From Sphaerolaimus hirsutus (lineage: Eukaryota > Nematoda > Chromadorea > Monhysterida > Sphaerolaimidae), in assembly GCA_964036195.1 (NCBI GenBank), contig OZ038456.1, positions 27,591,188 through 27,655,187 on the forward strand: a stretch of DNA of 64,000 bases, written 5' to 3'. Both the position numbers and the translations under genes were made by a program. Of the stretch, positions 43,050-53,989 are shown in pieces; within the stretch, counting starts at the first letter, position 1, and each line of letters starts with the position of its first letter. The notes below the pieces were generated by a model. That model was given only the letters and a program-made list of their open reading frames with translations, was not told the DNA's origin and searched no databases.

Positions 43050-43972
43050 TTACACTAGTTGACAAGTACATCAAATGTCAACTGGTTCCCATCCCAATTC
43101 AAAGCTTGCTCACGCACGAGCCGACGAACGACGTTCAAATGATAAAGTGTTGAATCATGTTGCAAATTAAGCTATAGTGTTGAAATAAATATTGTGGTAT
43201 GTGCAATGTACAAGTCAGCCATGAAGTATATACCGCATATCCTCGAATAAGGTCCCTCTTGAATAACTCACCCCAGGGGTCTCCAGGGGGCACAATATAT
43301 AGCCTTTTTCAATGTTAAGACGGCAGAAAGAGAAAAAAATCGCTAATAATCAGTTAAAAGTAGCCAAAAGTAGGTATAAAATGGCTGAAAATAGGTATAT
43401 AACCATGCATATAGCTGGAAAGCACAATTTTGAAGGTGAAAAACCATCAAAAGGTGCGAAAATTAGTGATTTTGAGCAAAAATTGGGGCAAAATTTTTCA
43501 AAAACCACTCCAGATAGATAGAATGTTGAGCGATGTGGGGGGGGGGGTCTTTGGGGGTAGTAGCCAAAAAATTTGCCTCGGGATAGATAGATAGCTGGCC
43601 GATTTGGGGGGGGCAGCCCCCCCCCCAGGAGACCCCTGACTCACCCTGTTGGACGAGTGATAAAAAATAACTCCCCTCTGGAATAACCTCACACTTGGAT
43701 AACTCTCCCTCTGTGAAGGTGGAAAAGATGTTGGGTAAATTTAAAGACAATCAATGAAGTCACACCAAATAAAGCTACGCCAGGGCTGCAAATATTTACA
43801 GTGGTGTGTGTGAAATGAAAAATACAAAATAATATTAGAATACGACAGCGACAACATATACCTAATGCAATTCTGAATCAAAGTACCACTCTTGAATAAT
43901 ACTCGTGAGCAAGCTTCGAATTGGGATGGGAACCAGTTGACATTTGGTGTTCTTGTCAACTAGTGTGTGCAG
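43050..43972. mobile_element. CTAG-family MITE that supplies the acceptor of exon 19
   Basis: ACACTAGTTGACAAGTACAT left, TTGTCAACTAGTGTGTGCAG right; arms contain CTGGTTCCCATCCCAATTCA. The intron ends exactly in the right terminus. It encloses a degenerate TA-palindrome (about 43235-43700) and a hAT-like element (43274). Confidence 0.82.
43274..43638. mobile_element. hAT-like MITE (CAGGGGTCTCC type), nested
   Basis: Flanked by ACTCACCC (43266-43273, 43639-43646). Inverted relative to 14535. Confidence 0.95.
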
Positions 43973-44322
43973 GGCCAATGTACCAAACCAAGTACCCAGT
44001 GCTTAAAAATTTCTCGAAATTCAGACGATCCAAGTGCCAGACCTACACCATACAAGAATCAAACGCAAAGTCAAAGGAAAAAGTCATTTCTGCAGAGCAC
44101 GTCGAAAAGTTTCGATAATTTCGACTACAACCGAAGAAAAGTTAAATCTATATCTAGTACGCCTACATACAACTCAAAATCGAGATCCCATACGCCTACT
44201 TTCAATGGAAAATCTAGATCCCATACGCCAATGCTGAATGTGAGACAAATTAGGAGCAGACAGGCAAGAAATGATTATAAGATTTATGCTGGCAAAAATG
44301 GTCTTTTGTCAACTGGCCCCAG
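43973..44322 (+). CDS. TOGARAM1: TOGARAM1-like exon 19 (longest linker exon)
   Basis: 350 bases, 116 open codons plus AG. The peptide is Ser/Thr/Lys/Arg/Gln-rich with short internal repeats: KSISSTPTYNSKSRSHTPTF then NGKSRSHTPMLN. The SRSHTP pair suggests proline-directed phosphorylation sites in a disordered linker. The acceptor GTGTGTGCAG|GGC is the right end of a CTAG-family MITE. The donor GGCCCCAG|GTGCCA abuts the element that forms the next intron. The frame is well supported by its length. Confidence 0.82.
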
Positions 44323-44651
44323 GTGCCATTTTCTGAAGTAAACAAGTGAAAATTCAAGTCAATTTAAGTGGAAAGTAAAATAATAAGTGGTAAGCGATAA
44401 GTGAATATGAAAGAAAATATTGTGCAAAATGTTCCTGGGAATATTTCCTGGAACGGTGCCATATCAACGATGATTTGCAACGTAACGTATCCAAAAAGAT
44501 CGCTCAAAAATAAAATTTACCAGCCTACTGTTTGTAAAGTGAATTATGTATGATCATAACTTATGGGTTGACTTGCCACTTAAATATGAACTTACTGACC
44601 ACTTTAAAATGACTTGTATTTTCACTTGTCCACTCGTGAAAATGGCCCCAG
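44323..44651 (+). mobile_element. Introner: MITE forming the complete intron 19
   Basis: Begins GTGCCATTTTCTGAAGTAAA and ends CACTCGTGAAAATGGCCCCAG. The termini are imperfect inverted repeats: CAGGTGCCATTTTC against CTGGGGCCATTTTC, then AACAAGTG/GACAAGTG. Exons 19 and 20 join in frame across it (AG+A). Both flanks read GGCCCCAG, so one repeat of that octamer may be a target duplication or part of the terminal repeat. Confidence 0.87.
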
Positions 44652-44733
44652 AGCTTATAGCGCAAGTTTCTCAAGAAGTCACCCGAATATTTCAAATGCC
44701 AGTGCTGCTAGTTATCCAGGATTTGATAGATGG
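44652..44733 (+). CDS. TOGARAM1: TOGARAM1-like exon 20 (linker)
   Basis: Acceptor TGGCCCCAG|A lies in the right terminal repeat of the element-intron 44323-44651. AG+A gives Arg, then AYSASFSRSHPNISNASAAS and YPGFDRW. Donor TGG|GTTTGT, phase 0. The continuity of frame and Ser-rich style across the element is the evidence that the element is spliced out. Confidence 0.78.
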
Positions 44734-44922
44734 GTTTGTTGACTCTTTTTTTGCAATATATTTATGTATTTTGTTAAAATATATATTTGTTTTTTTGAAA
44801 TGTATGTAAATATTATGTACCTCAAATGTTTACCTAATCCATTTATTTATTATATATTTACCATGTTTGCTTTAACAACTGATGAATGTTTTATATAGTT
44901 CTGGCGGTTTTCGAGGAGAGGG

Positions 44923-44995
44923 TAGGGTGGCAGAATTTACCATACCGTACCGAAATTTTTTATAAATTTACGGTACCGTACCGTCTGCCACCCTA
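44923..44995. mobile_element. Tiny hAT-like element (TACCGTACCG type)
   Basis: 73 bases. TAGGGTGGCAGA / TCTGCCACCCTA around TACCGTACCG repeats. Flanks GGAGAGGG and GGGGAGGA agree at 6 of 8. Confidence 0.75.
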
Positions 44996-45189
44996 GGGGA
45001 GGAATTCTTTTTTTCTGAATTAAAAAATGCGATTTTTCTGGCATTGTTTGGAAGAAAAAAATTTCAATTTAAATCCGTTTTTTGAAAAACCACGCCTAGC
45101 ATTAAAATCATTGAATATTTATATGCGTATTCCCTGGTTACACATTTTATTATATTTTTCTAACCCTTTCCCTTATTCTAATGTCGCAA

Positions 45190-45292
45190 TCAACTGGACA
45201 AGTGGCAAGAAATGTGCACTTACAAGTTCATTGTCACTTGATTTACCACTTGCACTTGACTGTTTTGTCACTTGTCCAATTTTGGCAACAGC
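45190..45292. mobile_element. Short introner-type palindrome
   Basis: AACTGGACAAGTGGCAAGAA left, CTTGTCCAATTTTGGCAACA right. Intronic, ahead of exon 21. Confidence 0.55.
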
Positions 45293-45423
45293 CCAACAGT
45301 CTTTTACACATTTTACACATTTTATATCGCACACCAAAAAACAACAACAAAAACGTTAATCTCCACACTTTACAGGCAAATATCATGGCACTTTAAACAC
45401 TTAAAACAACACTTTAAACGCAG

Positions 45424-45622
45424 GCAAAACATCGCTCCTCGACTCCATCGATTTCCCCTCCACCGGCGCCGATTCAAACGCAAAAATATGGCAACATCAA
45501 AATCACAAGGAAATGTGACGTTATTGGAGGTACCGTAACCCAAGGCAATAAAAGTTACGGTAACCATAACCAGGGTTACGGTAATTCTCGACCGCCCATG
45601 ACACCGGCGAATTTGAGAAGTT
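45424..45622 (+). CDS. TOGARAM1: TOGARAM1-like exon 21 (linker)
   Basis: Acceptor TAAACGCAG|GCA, strong donor GAGAAGTT|GTGAGT. It reads AKHRSSTPSISPPPAPIQTQ, then a Gly/Asn/Tyr repeat-like part (GNKSYGNHNQGYGNSRPPMT) and PANLRS. Phase 0 in, one base out, matching exon 22. A proline-rich SPPPAP motif could bind SH3-type domains; that is inference. Confidence 0.78.
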
Positions 45623-46050
45623 GTGAGTTGGGGCATTTTATAAATTTTTGCGTGCACTCCGCTTGATAGTGTGCACACGCAGTTGACGTTGGAAGCATGC
45701 CAACGAAAATTAACGCATATATGACCGTTCTGGTTTGTAAGTGTTTGGAAAATTGATATGGGGTATATGGAGAGAAAATAACTGTTGCTGTTAAAGTGCC
45801 TACACACTAGTTTGCAACGGAAATTTCGACAACTCATCATCCTAGTAAACTCAAACGTGTTCAATACTGATTCATGCGTTTTCAAAGTTTAGGTTGAAAA
45901 CTATCAAAATATGTGTTAGAACAAAGCGTTTTTTTACTCGCCGATACATAGGTAATCTATTTTTGTTAAAATTTTTACAATTGTTGGCTTTTGTTGGCAC
46001 GATGCCAAAAAAATACAAACAAAAAACAGCGTCAAGTTGCTGGGTGTGGT

Positions 46051-46670
46051 TAGGGTTCAAACGGGATCCCGATCCCGATCCCGGATCCCGTGAAATTCCG
46101 GGATTTAGCAGTCCCGATCCCGATCCCGATCCCGAAACCCCAATCCCGATCCCGATCCCGATCCCGAAATCCAAAAATACCAATCCCGATCCCGATCCCG
46201 ATCCCGAAAACTTTCAAATCCCGATCCCGATCCCGAGAATCTCCCAAGTCCGGGATCCCGATCCCGGAAAAAATAGTGAAAATTATAAAAAGTGAGAAAA
46301 TGACATTTTTGCGTGCACAAATGTGAACGCAAACCCCCAGTGTCGATTTTATGTCACTTTTCTGGCATCCAACAGTGTTTTGAGACCTTTATGAACAACT
46401 GTGAATGCCAGAACAGTGACGAAAATCTCTATCCCTAGACCCCAATCCCGATCCCGAAAAAATGCCAATCCCAATCCCGATCCCGATCCCGTGACCCCAA
46501 TCCCGGCCAATCCCGATCCCGATCCCGATCCCGAAATCTCAAAATACCAATCCCGATCCCGATCCCGATCCCGAAACCCCAATCCCGATCCCGATCCCGA
46601 TCCCGAAATCTCAAAAAGTGAATCCCGATCCCGATCCCGATCCCGAAAAGTCAATCCCGTTTGAACCCTA
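46051..46670. mobile_element. hAT-like MITE (GATCCC type), copy 2
   Basis: TAGGGTTCAAACGGGATCCC and TCCCGTTTGAACCCTA, flanked by GGTGTGGT (46043-46050, 46671-46678). The core 46290-46430 matches 34160-34320 inverted. Long ORFs through it come from the GATCCC repeat. Confidence 0.96.
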
Positions 46671-47169
46671 GGTGTGGTATAGTGTGGATAAAAAATGTGT
46701 GCCATTTGTATTTCTGGACTGGCGCCAATATGCCTGGGGCCACTCCCAAGCCCGGTTATCAAATATTGTAAGATGTTATGAAAAGTGCCAAAGTCATGTA
46801 AATTATCATGAAAAATATCAAAAAACCTGTAAAAAGAAAAACAGAAAATTTTACATTTTGCATAACTTTTGACACTTCCCATGACATTTGACGTATGTAT
46901 TACAAGGAATTTTACAGTGCCTGGAAAAATTTTTTTCCGGCGCCATTTTTCTGGTGTTCTTCTATCATTTTGGTAAACAACATAAAACGGAAAAATTTCG
47001 TGTTTTTGCGTCATGTACACTGTACCATGCCGATGACATTTCATGCACTCGAACGTAAATTTAGATTGTAAAAATTTGTCTTTAAACAATTCGGAAGTTT
47101 ACGATATGATAGTGTTAATTATATTTTAAACATTCAGAAATTGATTTCTAAGCGACTGCTCCCTGAGTT

Positions 47170-47354
47170 ATGAGTTGATGCATTTTTCTACCCCAGTGTA
47201 CATCACAAACGACAGTTTTGTACTAGGATTTCAAAAAATTTCTGGCGTAATAATACCCCCCACCCCCTCGAAATACCCCCCCTCGTTTAACCCCCCCCCC
47301 CTCTCGGGACCAATATGAAACAATCACCCCCGGGGGGTATTTCGAGGAAATACG
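47170..47354. mobile_element. TA-palindrome MITE, right part only
   Basis: TGATGCATTTTTCTACCCCA onward matches 10340-10550; the left half is missing. Confidence 0.75.
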
Positions 47355-47392
47355 GTAAACTGAATGTTTTATGTTATCGTAATGGTCCGGGC

Positions 47393-47715
47393 ACACTAGT
47401 TGTCACACGAAATTTCCACAATGAGTCATTTTTAATCTCAGGCAACTGCAGTTGACCCTTGACGGCTACCTCAATGGGCTCACACACGCTAGTTGACATC
47501 GACACCAAATGCCAACTGGTGCCGATCCCGATTCAAAGCTTGCTGACGAGCCGACGAATGACGTTCAAACGCAAGCTTTGAATTGGGAACGGAACCAGTT
47601 GACATTTGGTGTCGATGTCAACTAGCGTGTGGGGGGCCATTGTTGAAAATTCAAATGCGTTCTAAGCTGATTTGTGAGTTTTCGAAATTTCGTGTGAAAA
47701 CTTGTGTGCGCAGGC
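47393..47715. mobile_element. CTAG-family element with a nested CTAG-family element
   Basis: Outer arms CACGAAATTTCCACAATGAG and GAAATTTCGTGTGAAAACTT. Inner element 47480-47635: ACGCTAGTTGACATCGACAC and GTCGATGTCAACTAGCGTGT. Confidence 0.8.
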
Positions 47716-48212
47716 ACATGGAACTTAAAAGAATGGTACTGTATTTATCTTGTCGAATCAAGCCACGTGAACAATTAAGTATAAAAAATACCAATTTCAC
47801 TCAAAGCAAGAGTACCTAAGCTAATCTGCTGGAAAAAAAGTGTTCTGGTTCTTTATTCAGATGGAATATGGTATATTTCACTGTAGCATCAGTGAAATAT
47901 GGTGCTGCATTGCAATAATACATGCACAATAGTGTGTGCATTTTCTATGCATTCTTAATGAATTGTCAACCTTGATTGTTCAATTTATCTTGAATGAACA
48001 GTACACACGATTTCTTCGGTTTAAAATGCTGACGTACGTAAATATTTATGTAGCTTTGAAGAACAATGAACATTTGATTATAAAAACAGACAAAAAACTG
48101 CCGGTTTCAATGAAGTTTTTTCATAAATGCATTGTAGGATTCAAGTAAAATTTATATTTACTAATGTAAGTTGTAAATATTCAATTCAATTTTGCAGTAG
48201 GTTCAATCAACT

Positions 48213-48312
48213 ACCGTATTACCTCGAATTAACCCCCCCCTCGAATTAACCCCCCTCAAAATGGGCTGGGGAAATAGTAAACCCCCATGGGGGTATTTCG
48301 AGGTAATACGGT
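48213..48312. mobile_element. Minimal TA-palindrome MITE, 100 bases
   Basis: ACCGTATTACCTCGAATTAA left, CCATGGGGGTATTTCGAGGT right; essentially only the two ends. Nearly the same as 59693-59812. Confidence 0.93.
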
Positions 48313-49260
48313 ACTACATATATAGTAGTTGCAAAACCCAATGAAAATGTTGATGAAAAACTGCTGTTGTTGTTTTCAAATCAAGTTTGCAATATCCATA
48401 CATGTGCTTTGGAGACTGTATTAGCTGTAAAAAGATCTGTCTTAAATAAGTGTCTGGTTCAAGAGATTGTTTGATCATACTCCATTATAATCTGGTTTGT
48501 CTGATTGTCTGATTTGTCTAGTTTATTATATAGCTGAGAAGAACTTGGGTGTGCACAGGTTTAGGTATCATGAATACCTATATATAAGGGGTTTCTCAGC
48601 TTTTTCTATAATTGTACTTCTAATTTATGTGCTGCTAATTGAAGAATATAAAAAGGTGCCATTATATTTCCATAATTTTCCATATCTCCACTGAGGAAAA
48701 ACACCAAATCCACTGTTTTATAAGTTATAACTATACTAATATAAACAACTTTTTCCACTTTCAATAAACTATTTTCAGCATTTTCAGCAAAAAAATTATC
48801 TACCTATTTTGAGGACTATTTTATTTCCACTGTGTACCTAAAATCACTTGCTACTTAAAAGCTTAAATGCTACTTGCTATTTTATGCTTCTACATGCTTT
48901 ATGTTCAGAAACAAGTTATTGCTTGTTTGACTTTCACCTAGCAACCAATTGTGTGTACTGAAAAAACATGGTCTTCGTTTGTCTATGTATGTGTAACCTA
49001 TTTATGTATGTCAGATTTTTCCCAATTTTTTATTTATTTTGGCTACGTTTGATCGGATTTTTTGTTTCATTTAGGTGTAAACATGGAAATGTTTTTCACC
49101 AAAAATTGAGAAAAAAAACTCTGAAATGTTGTTCTTATCGATGCCATCACATTTCAAAGTTCTTTCCCAACATAAAAGATAGTATTTCCATAGCTAACAG
49201 TCTCCAAACCCCGCAAAAATGTCTATGTGATGCCTGCTGAAGTTTCTTAACATCACTCCC

Positions 49261-49490
49261 GTCACACTGGCATCATTAGGTATTTATTAATCTCACTTCA
49301 CGACACTTCGCGATGTGTAAAAGTATGTCATAGGTTTGTGAAGCGCACCTCAACAAAGTGGGAGTGATAATAGGTGAAGAGTGCAGAAAATTAAGATACT
49401 TCACCTCAAATTTCGTGAAGCGTGTGAATGTGCCTTCACAGAGGCCACTACAACCGCATCCAGCCCACCTCCACACACTTCACGAATCAA
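49261..49490. repeat. CACTTCACG-type palindromic repeat
   Basis: CATTAGGTATTTATTAATCT, then TCACTTCACGACACTTCGCG left and ACACACTTCACGAATC right, with AAGTGTGTGAA-like words between. Confidence 0.5.
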
Positions 49491-49746
49491 TTGTAAAAAT
49501 AGCCATTTTATAATTTTTTAAACATCATATTTTTAAGTTTATTTAGGTTCAAACATGAAGCATTATATTTATCACATGCAATATCACATGCAATGCTACT
49601 GAACTACATAGGTTGTGACTGTACTCAATTTCACCTGTGCATGTGCTCATGTACATGTGCCTTTTCTATGGCAACAATACCTGATCCATAATGAATTCAT
49701 GTATTTAGCTCAGCTTTCCTCTGTGCTCAGGTGTATTGATGTATTT

Positions 49747-50005
49747 ACCGTATTTCCTCGAAATACCCCCCCCTCGAAATACCCCCCTCAAAATGGGCAC
49801 TATGAATTTGTGGTCCGGGACGTTCGTTAACAGACGTTCAAAACACTTACTGTGTTACGTTAGAACATCGTTTATACCATCTACATCCTTATATAAGGCT
49901 GTAAAAACTTATAAATGGTGGTTATTGTTGCATTTTTCACGTTTTTCTCTCAAAATCTTCACTCTGAAAAAATAAACCCCCGGGGGTAATTCGAGGAAAT
50001 ACGGT
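49747..50005. mobile_element. TA-palindrome MITE
   Basis: Interior identical in plan to 6625; a local change GGACGTTCGTTAACAGACG. Confidence 0.93.
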
Positions 50006-50439
50006 ATATTGAATGGAATGGACTGCATTAAGTCTTACCATAATTTATTGAATAAAAATAGCCATGTGATAATTTGTGTACACAAATAGCCTTTAGTGAC
50101 AACAATTGTATTCTGACAACATTTTTTCAATTTTTTGTTTCATTATTCATATCAATTATGATCGTTTTTGGTACAAAGTGTGAATTCAATGGAGTATAAA
50201 TGCATGAAGCATAGGTACATTTCATTGAAAGTAGGACATGTGTCTGAGTAAATTGTGCGATATTTACCTGTCTATTTATGTACTTAGTCCGTGTTTTTCA
50301 AATTTAAATAAGTATGTGGCACTTTTTTAAATGAGACGCATTTAAATTGAAGAGTGCTTGTGGGGAAATTTTAAATAACTTTTCCAATTGTATTGTTTTT
50401 CGTGGTCATTTTCCGTTCATTTTTTGCTGTTTTTTTTAA

Positions 50440-50660
50440 ACAAAAACGATTGGACTTATCGACTTTTGCCGGATACAGCTTTGAGTTGTCAACATCTAGC
50501 TGGAGATTTTTTGAAAATTGTTTTCAAAAAGTGTCAAAATGTGACGCTGTAAAAAATGGTGAAAATGTGTGCTGCCAATTCTAAATGCCGTTTCCGTGTT
50601 CAATTCAATTTTCGTAAATATTTTTGGAGTTATCGACTTTGAAGCAGACGCCTCATTTTG
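50440..50660. mobile_element. GAGGCGTC-family fragment
   Basis: TTGGACTTATCGACTTTTGC and GCAGACGCCTCATTTTG; left end absent. Confidence 0.6.
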
Positions 50661-50817
50661 TATCTAGTTATACCCTCATTGTGTTTGTGTGCATGCAAAG
50701 TGCATTTTATGAAGCATGATACCTGTCTGATGCCCGGGGCCTGCCAGGGGTCACTTCCAATTTGGAAACTAAGGCACCCTACATTAAGCGAGTGGGGGCA
50801 TGAAATAGTCCTTAGGC

Positions 50818-51232
50818 CCTACACACAGAAGTTGACAAAGACGCCAAATGTCTACTGGTTTCCATCCTAAATCCAAGGCTTGCTCACGCACGAGCCGACG
50901 AACGATGTTCGAATGCAAAAGTATTGAATAGTGTTACAAATGAAGCAGTAATAATGTTACTCGTGACCGTGAGCAAGCTTTGAATTGGGATGGGAACCAC
51001 TAGACATCTGGTGGCAGTCCCAAGCCCTGTAAAGTGTAAAGTAAAGTGTCAAATGTATAGTCAAATGCAAAATAAACTGTCAAGTGTCATGCAAACTTCA
51101 GTAAAAAATCTTTTTTTTTTGTTTCGATTGACACTTTACTTTGCATTAAGCTTTACATTTGACGCTTTACTTTACACTTTACAGGGCTTGGGACTGCCCC
51201 CAGGTATCCTTGTCTACTAGTGTTTGTAGGTA
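50818..51232. mobile_element. CTAG-family MITE with nested GTCCC-family MITE
   Basis: GGCCCTACACACAGAAGTTG left, CTTGTCTACTAGTGTTTGTA right. The inner palindrome 51005-51203 (GGCAGTCCCAAGCCCTGTAA / CAGGGCTTGGGACTGCC) is almost the same as 1740-1923. Confidence 0.82.
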
Positions 51233-51554
51233 GAACCATACTCTCATGTAGGGCGCCGTAAATTTGCCCTACCTTCTAATTGAATCCGGCCCCAGATCGC
51301 TTTGCGCTCGCGCTTTTGCTGCCCCTGGATACAGCCTATTGGGGTATTCAAATTGATTGAAAGTGATTTGTACTGAGTTGTTTTCCGATAGCATTACGAG
51401 ACTGGGCCCTGTTCTGGCTACAATTTTCCGCAGTTATGGTTTTGCAATACGTTTTGCACATGCAAAATCCATCAATTTGTGACATTCCTTGTGTGTGTGT
51501 GTACTTTTTACGTGTGAACCTAAAAATTTTTTTACATAACCTTGTTCTTTGCAG

Positions 51555-51578
51555 TGCCTGAGTCTATTCCGTACAGCG
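51555..51578 (+). CDS. TOGARAM1: TOGARAM1-like microexon 22
   Basis: 24 bases between a strong acceptor (TTGTTCTTTGCAG|TG) and a near-perfect donor (CAGCG|GTAAGTG). With the T left by exon 21 it encodes LPESIPYS and leaves one G. Both splice sites are far better than chance, and the phase agrees upstream. The downstream partner with matching phase was not found. Confidence 0.45.
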
Positions 51579-51723
51579 GTAAGTGAAGTTATAACTTCAG
51601 TTGTAATTAAATTGTAGGAAAAATTGGAAGAAAACTGGTAAGCAACATGTAAATTTGCCGATGAATGTATTTATTTACTTGTCACTTTTCTTGTCACTTC
51701 TGCCCTTGCTGAATTTGCCACCA

Positions 51724-51964
51724 GCCCTACACACACTAGTTTTCACCGTGACCGATGTGAAAACTGAAATGGCCACATGGCCACATCCAGCCTACTCTTA
51801 TCGTATGCTATATGTGTTTTAGTTTTCAAATTTTCAAACTTTAACTTTCATTTATTTAAATTCAAATTTTATTAAAATTAAATCATTCAATCGAATTCAT
51901 TAATTTGCATTTGAAAAAATTTCAGTTTTCACACGAAGTCACGGGGAAAACTAGTGTGTGTAGG
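51724..51964. mobile_element. CTAG-family MITE, 'TTTTCACCGTGAC' type, copy 2
   Basis: GCCCTACACACACTAGTTTT and AAAACTAGTGTGTGTAGGC. It follows directly after an introner-like right end (TTGTCACTTCTGCCCTTGCT...CCACCAG at 51727). Confidence 0.88.
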
Positions 51965-52195
51965 CACACCGGAACCGAACACCATTCACATGCTTTGACA
52001 TGGGATAAAAGCAATTCATTCGTGTTTATTGGACTGTGGCTTTCATTTTCAATGACAAGTGCCTTTTTATCCGCCCACAAAGTTCAATGTTGTTTGCTTG
52101 AAGTGCCCGTGGAAAAAAGTGTTTTTCTCTATCAGAATAAGGATCTAGAATCTAGATAAAAAAATCGCTATTTTCCTCAGCTCATAAGGTAAATA

Positions 52196-52492
52196 TCGTA
52201 TTTACTCGAATAATGCCCCTAGGGAATTTTTCAGACTTTCTTGAGGGGGAATTATTCAAGTGGGGCTTATTATTTCATCAGGGGATAATTATTCCATCGA
52301 AATTGTCAAACATGCTTATATCAACTGATTTCGGTAAATATTTAAAAAATAACAGCCAAATAACAAAATAACATGTCATTTTTTTGTTCCAATTGGACAC
52401 AACAAATTGATGACACCCCTAAAAAAGGAATTTATTTTCCTCACTCATCCAACAGGGGGAATTATTCAGGGGATTATTCAAACAAATGCGGT
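52196..52492. mobile_element. TA-palindrome MITE, 'TTACTCGAATAAT' subfamily, diverged
   Basis: TATTTACTCGAATAATGCCC left, TTCAAACAAATGCGGTA right. Confidence 0.8.
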
Positions 52493-52659
52493 ATGTTTAT
52501 TTCAGTGAAATATGGTAATATGGACTCCTATCAGTATTCATAGCCTTTTATTTATCACATCTGACAATTTTCATCTAAGCTATTTCACTTGTTTACTTGT
52601 GACATTGTGCCAACTGGCACCCGCGCATAAAGCTGTATATCCCCCCCCCCGCTTAGTTG

Positions 52660-53010
52660 CCAAAACGTATAATTTTTATTACGAAGGTATTGAGGTATAC
52701 TCGAGTTAAATACAAAGTTGTTAAAAGTACTGTAAATACTTGTTTCAAAGGAACCGTCAACGTAAAGTATTTATTTTTACTCACACCTGAGTACATAAAA
52801 CGTAAAGTTATTTTCGTACTTTTACTCATGAGTAAACGTATTTACGTATTCTTCGAGTAAACGTAAATACGTTTTGACAACTATGGTCAAATACTTTTAC
52901 GCTGTAATACCTAGGTTGGTTTTTTTAAATAAAAAATGTCCTACTTTCACATTTAGTTAAAACATTTTCATTGTCCAGGTTACAAAAATACTCTACGTTT
53001 TACGTTTTTG
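52660..53010. mobile_element. ACGTAAATACG-rich element
   Basis: GTAAACGTAAATACGTTTTG and related words resemble the interior of 5283-6154. Ends not resolved. Confidence 0.45.
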
Positions 53011-53224
53011 CTAATTTGAAGTGAGTGAAATCGGACTACTTCTCCGTTCAAAATACTTTTAAAACGTTAATTACTTTTAACAACATTACCTCCCCCCGAT
53101 ATTTCATAAACAGGGAATTTCATGCCTGCTTAAATGATTGTGTTGTCATTTTAGGTGGTGTTTTAGAATGTGCTAATTTGTGCTAAATGCTTATTTGTTT
53201 ACGCATGAGTAAATTTATTTTAAT

Positions 53225-53863
53225 TGAGGCGTCCAATTCTAATAGTCGACAAGTCCAAAATATGAAAATTTTGAGTTAAGCCCGGAAACGTTATCTGGGG
53301 CTACTCCCGCACATTTTTCATCATTTTCCATAAATTTTTTGACCTCATGTGCCCATATGGCAAAGTGCCAAATTTGACATTTTCAGGGAAGAATGCAAAA
53401 AATTTGGGCAAGAAGTCGACAAGTCCACTTAGTTTTGGGCTAAAAGTCGACAAGTCCACCTGCCGCAGCTTTATTTTATGGGAAAAAAACGCAAGAAATG
53501 TGATTAGTCTATCATGGACACCGATTTCTAAAAGTCGACAAGTCCATAAATTTCCCATAAGGCAAGCGTTGCGCCAGCGGGAACAAAAATGTTCTCGATC
53601 GAGTGAAGAAGTCGACAAGTGCATTTTCCTCCCCACAACGGTTTTGTTCTGTCTGAGTAGAATTTTATAGACACCCCATTTTTCCATTATACGTTGAGAG
53701 CAGGAGCTGAAAATTTGACACTTTATTGTTAACATTTGGAACTTTATGTTGAGCATGAGAGAGCCCCATTGGACACGCACCACAGACCTGGAATTGGAAA
53801 TGAAACTTAAAATGCGATTTACTCAAAATCGCATTTTGTGGACTTGTCGACTTTTAGAATTCG
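53225..53863. mobile_element. GAGGCGTC-family MITE, copy 3
   Basis: TGAGGCGTCCAATTCTAATA left; the right end decays after CGACTTTTAGAATTCGAC. The 160-codon reverse ORF across it is repeat-derived. Confidence 0.85.
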
Positions 53864-53989
53864 ACTTTACTCTGTCAACTAATTCTTTCTGGAAACTGGA
53901 AATTCGCAAAGTGTTTTGAATAAAGTGATGTTATTCGGTGGCATCTACACACTTGTTTTTTTGCCATGTGTCTATAAGTTTATAGCGCC

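Larger units (their letters stand above)
45623..51554 (+). other. 5.9-kb intron between exons 21 and 22
   Basis: GTGAGT at the left, TTCTTTGCAG at the right. Holds the elements listed separately. The stretches 47720-48212, 48313-49260 and 50006-50440 are AT-rich and empty, except for a short Cys-rich ORF at 49073-49240 that I do not accept. Confidence 0.6.

Noticed and set aside
44899..44921. 23-base microexon before the tiny 44923 element
   Set aside because: Splice sites are acceptable (TATATAG| and AGG|GTAGGG), but it breaks the phase between exons 20 and 21.
45370..45885. 171-codon reverse ORF
   Set aside because: Antisense to exon 21, which is supported by splice sites and phase.
46349..47089. 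246-codon reverse ORF
   Set aside because: More than half is GATCCC simple repeat of a hAT-like MITE; the rest shows no coding character.
49073..49240. Possible Cys/His-rich last exon (CKHGNVFHQKLRKK ... CLCDAC)
   Set aside because: A fair acceptor precedes it, but the Cys spacing fits no zinc-binding family I know, it ends in a stop inside a gene that continues downstream, and the phase does not fit its neighbours.
50393..50660. Short ORF resembling a secreted peptide
   Set aside because: Falls in a fragment of the GAGGCGTC-family element.
53301..53783. 160-codon reverse ORF with a forward counterpart
   Set aside because: Lies within a GAGGCGTC-family palindrome; similar ORFs occur in the other copies (632-952, 31187-31411).
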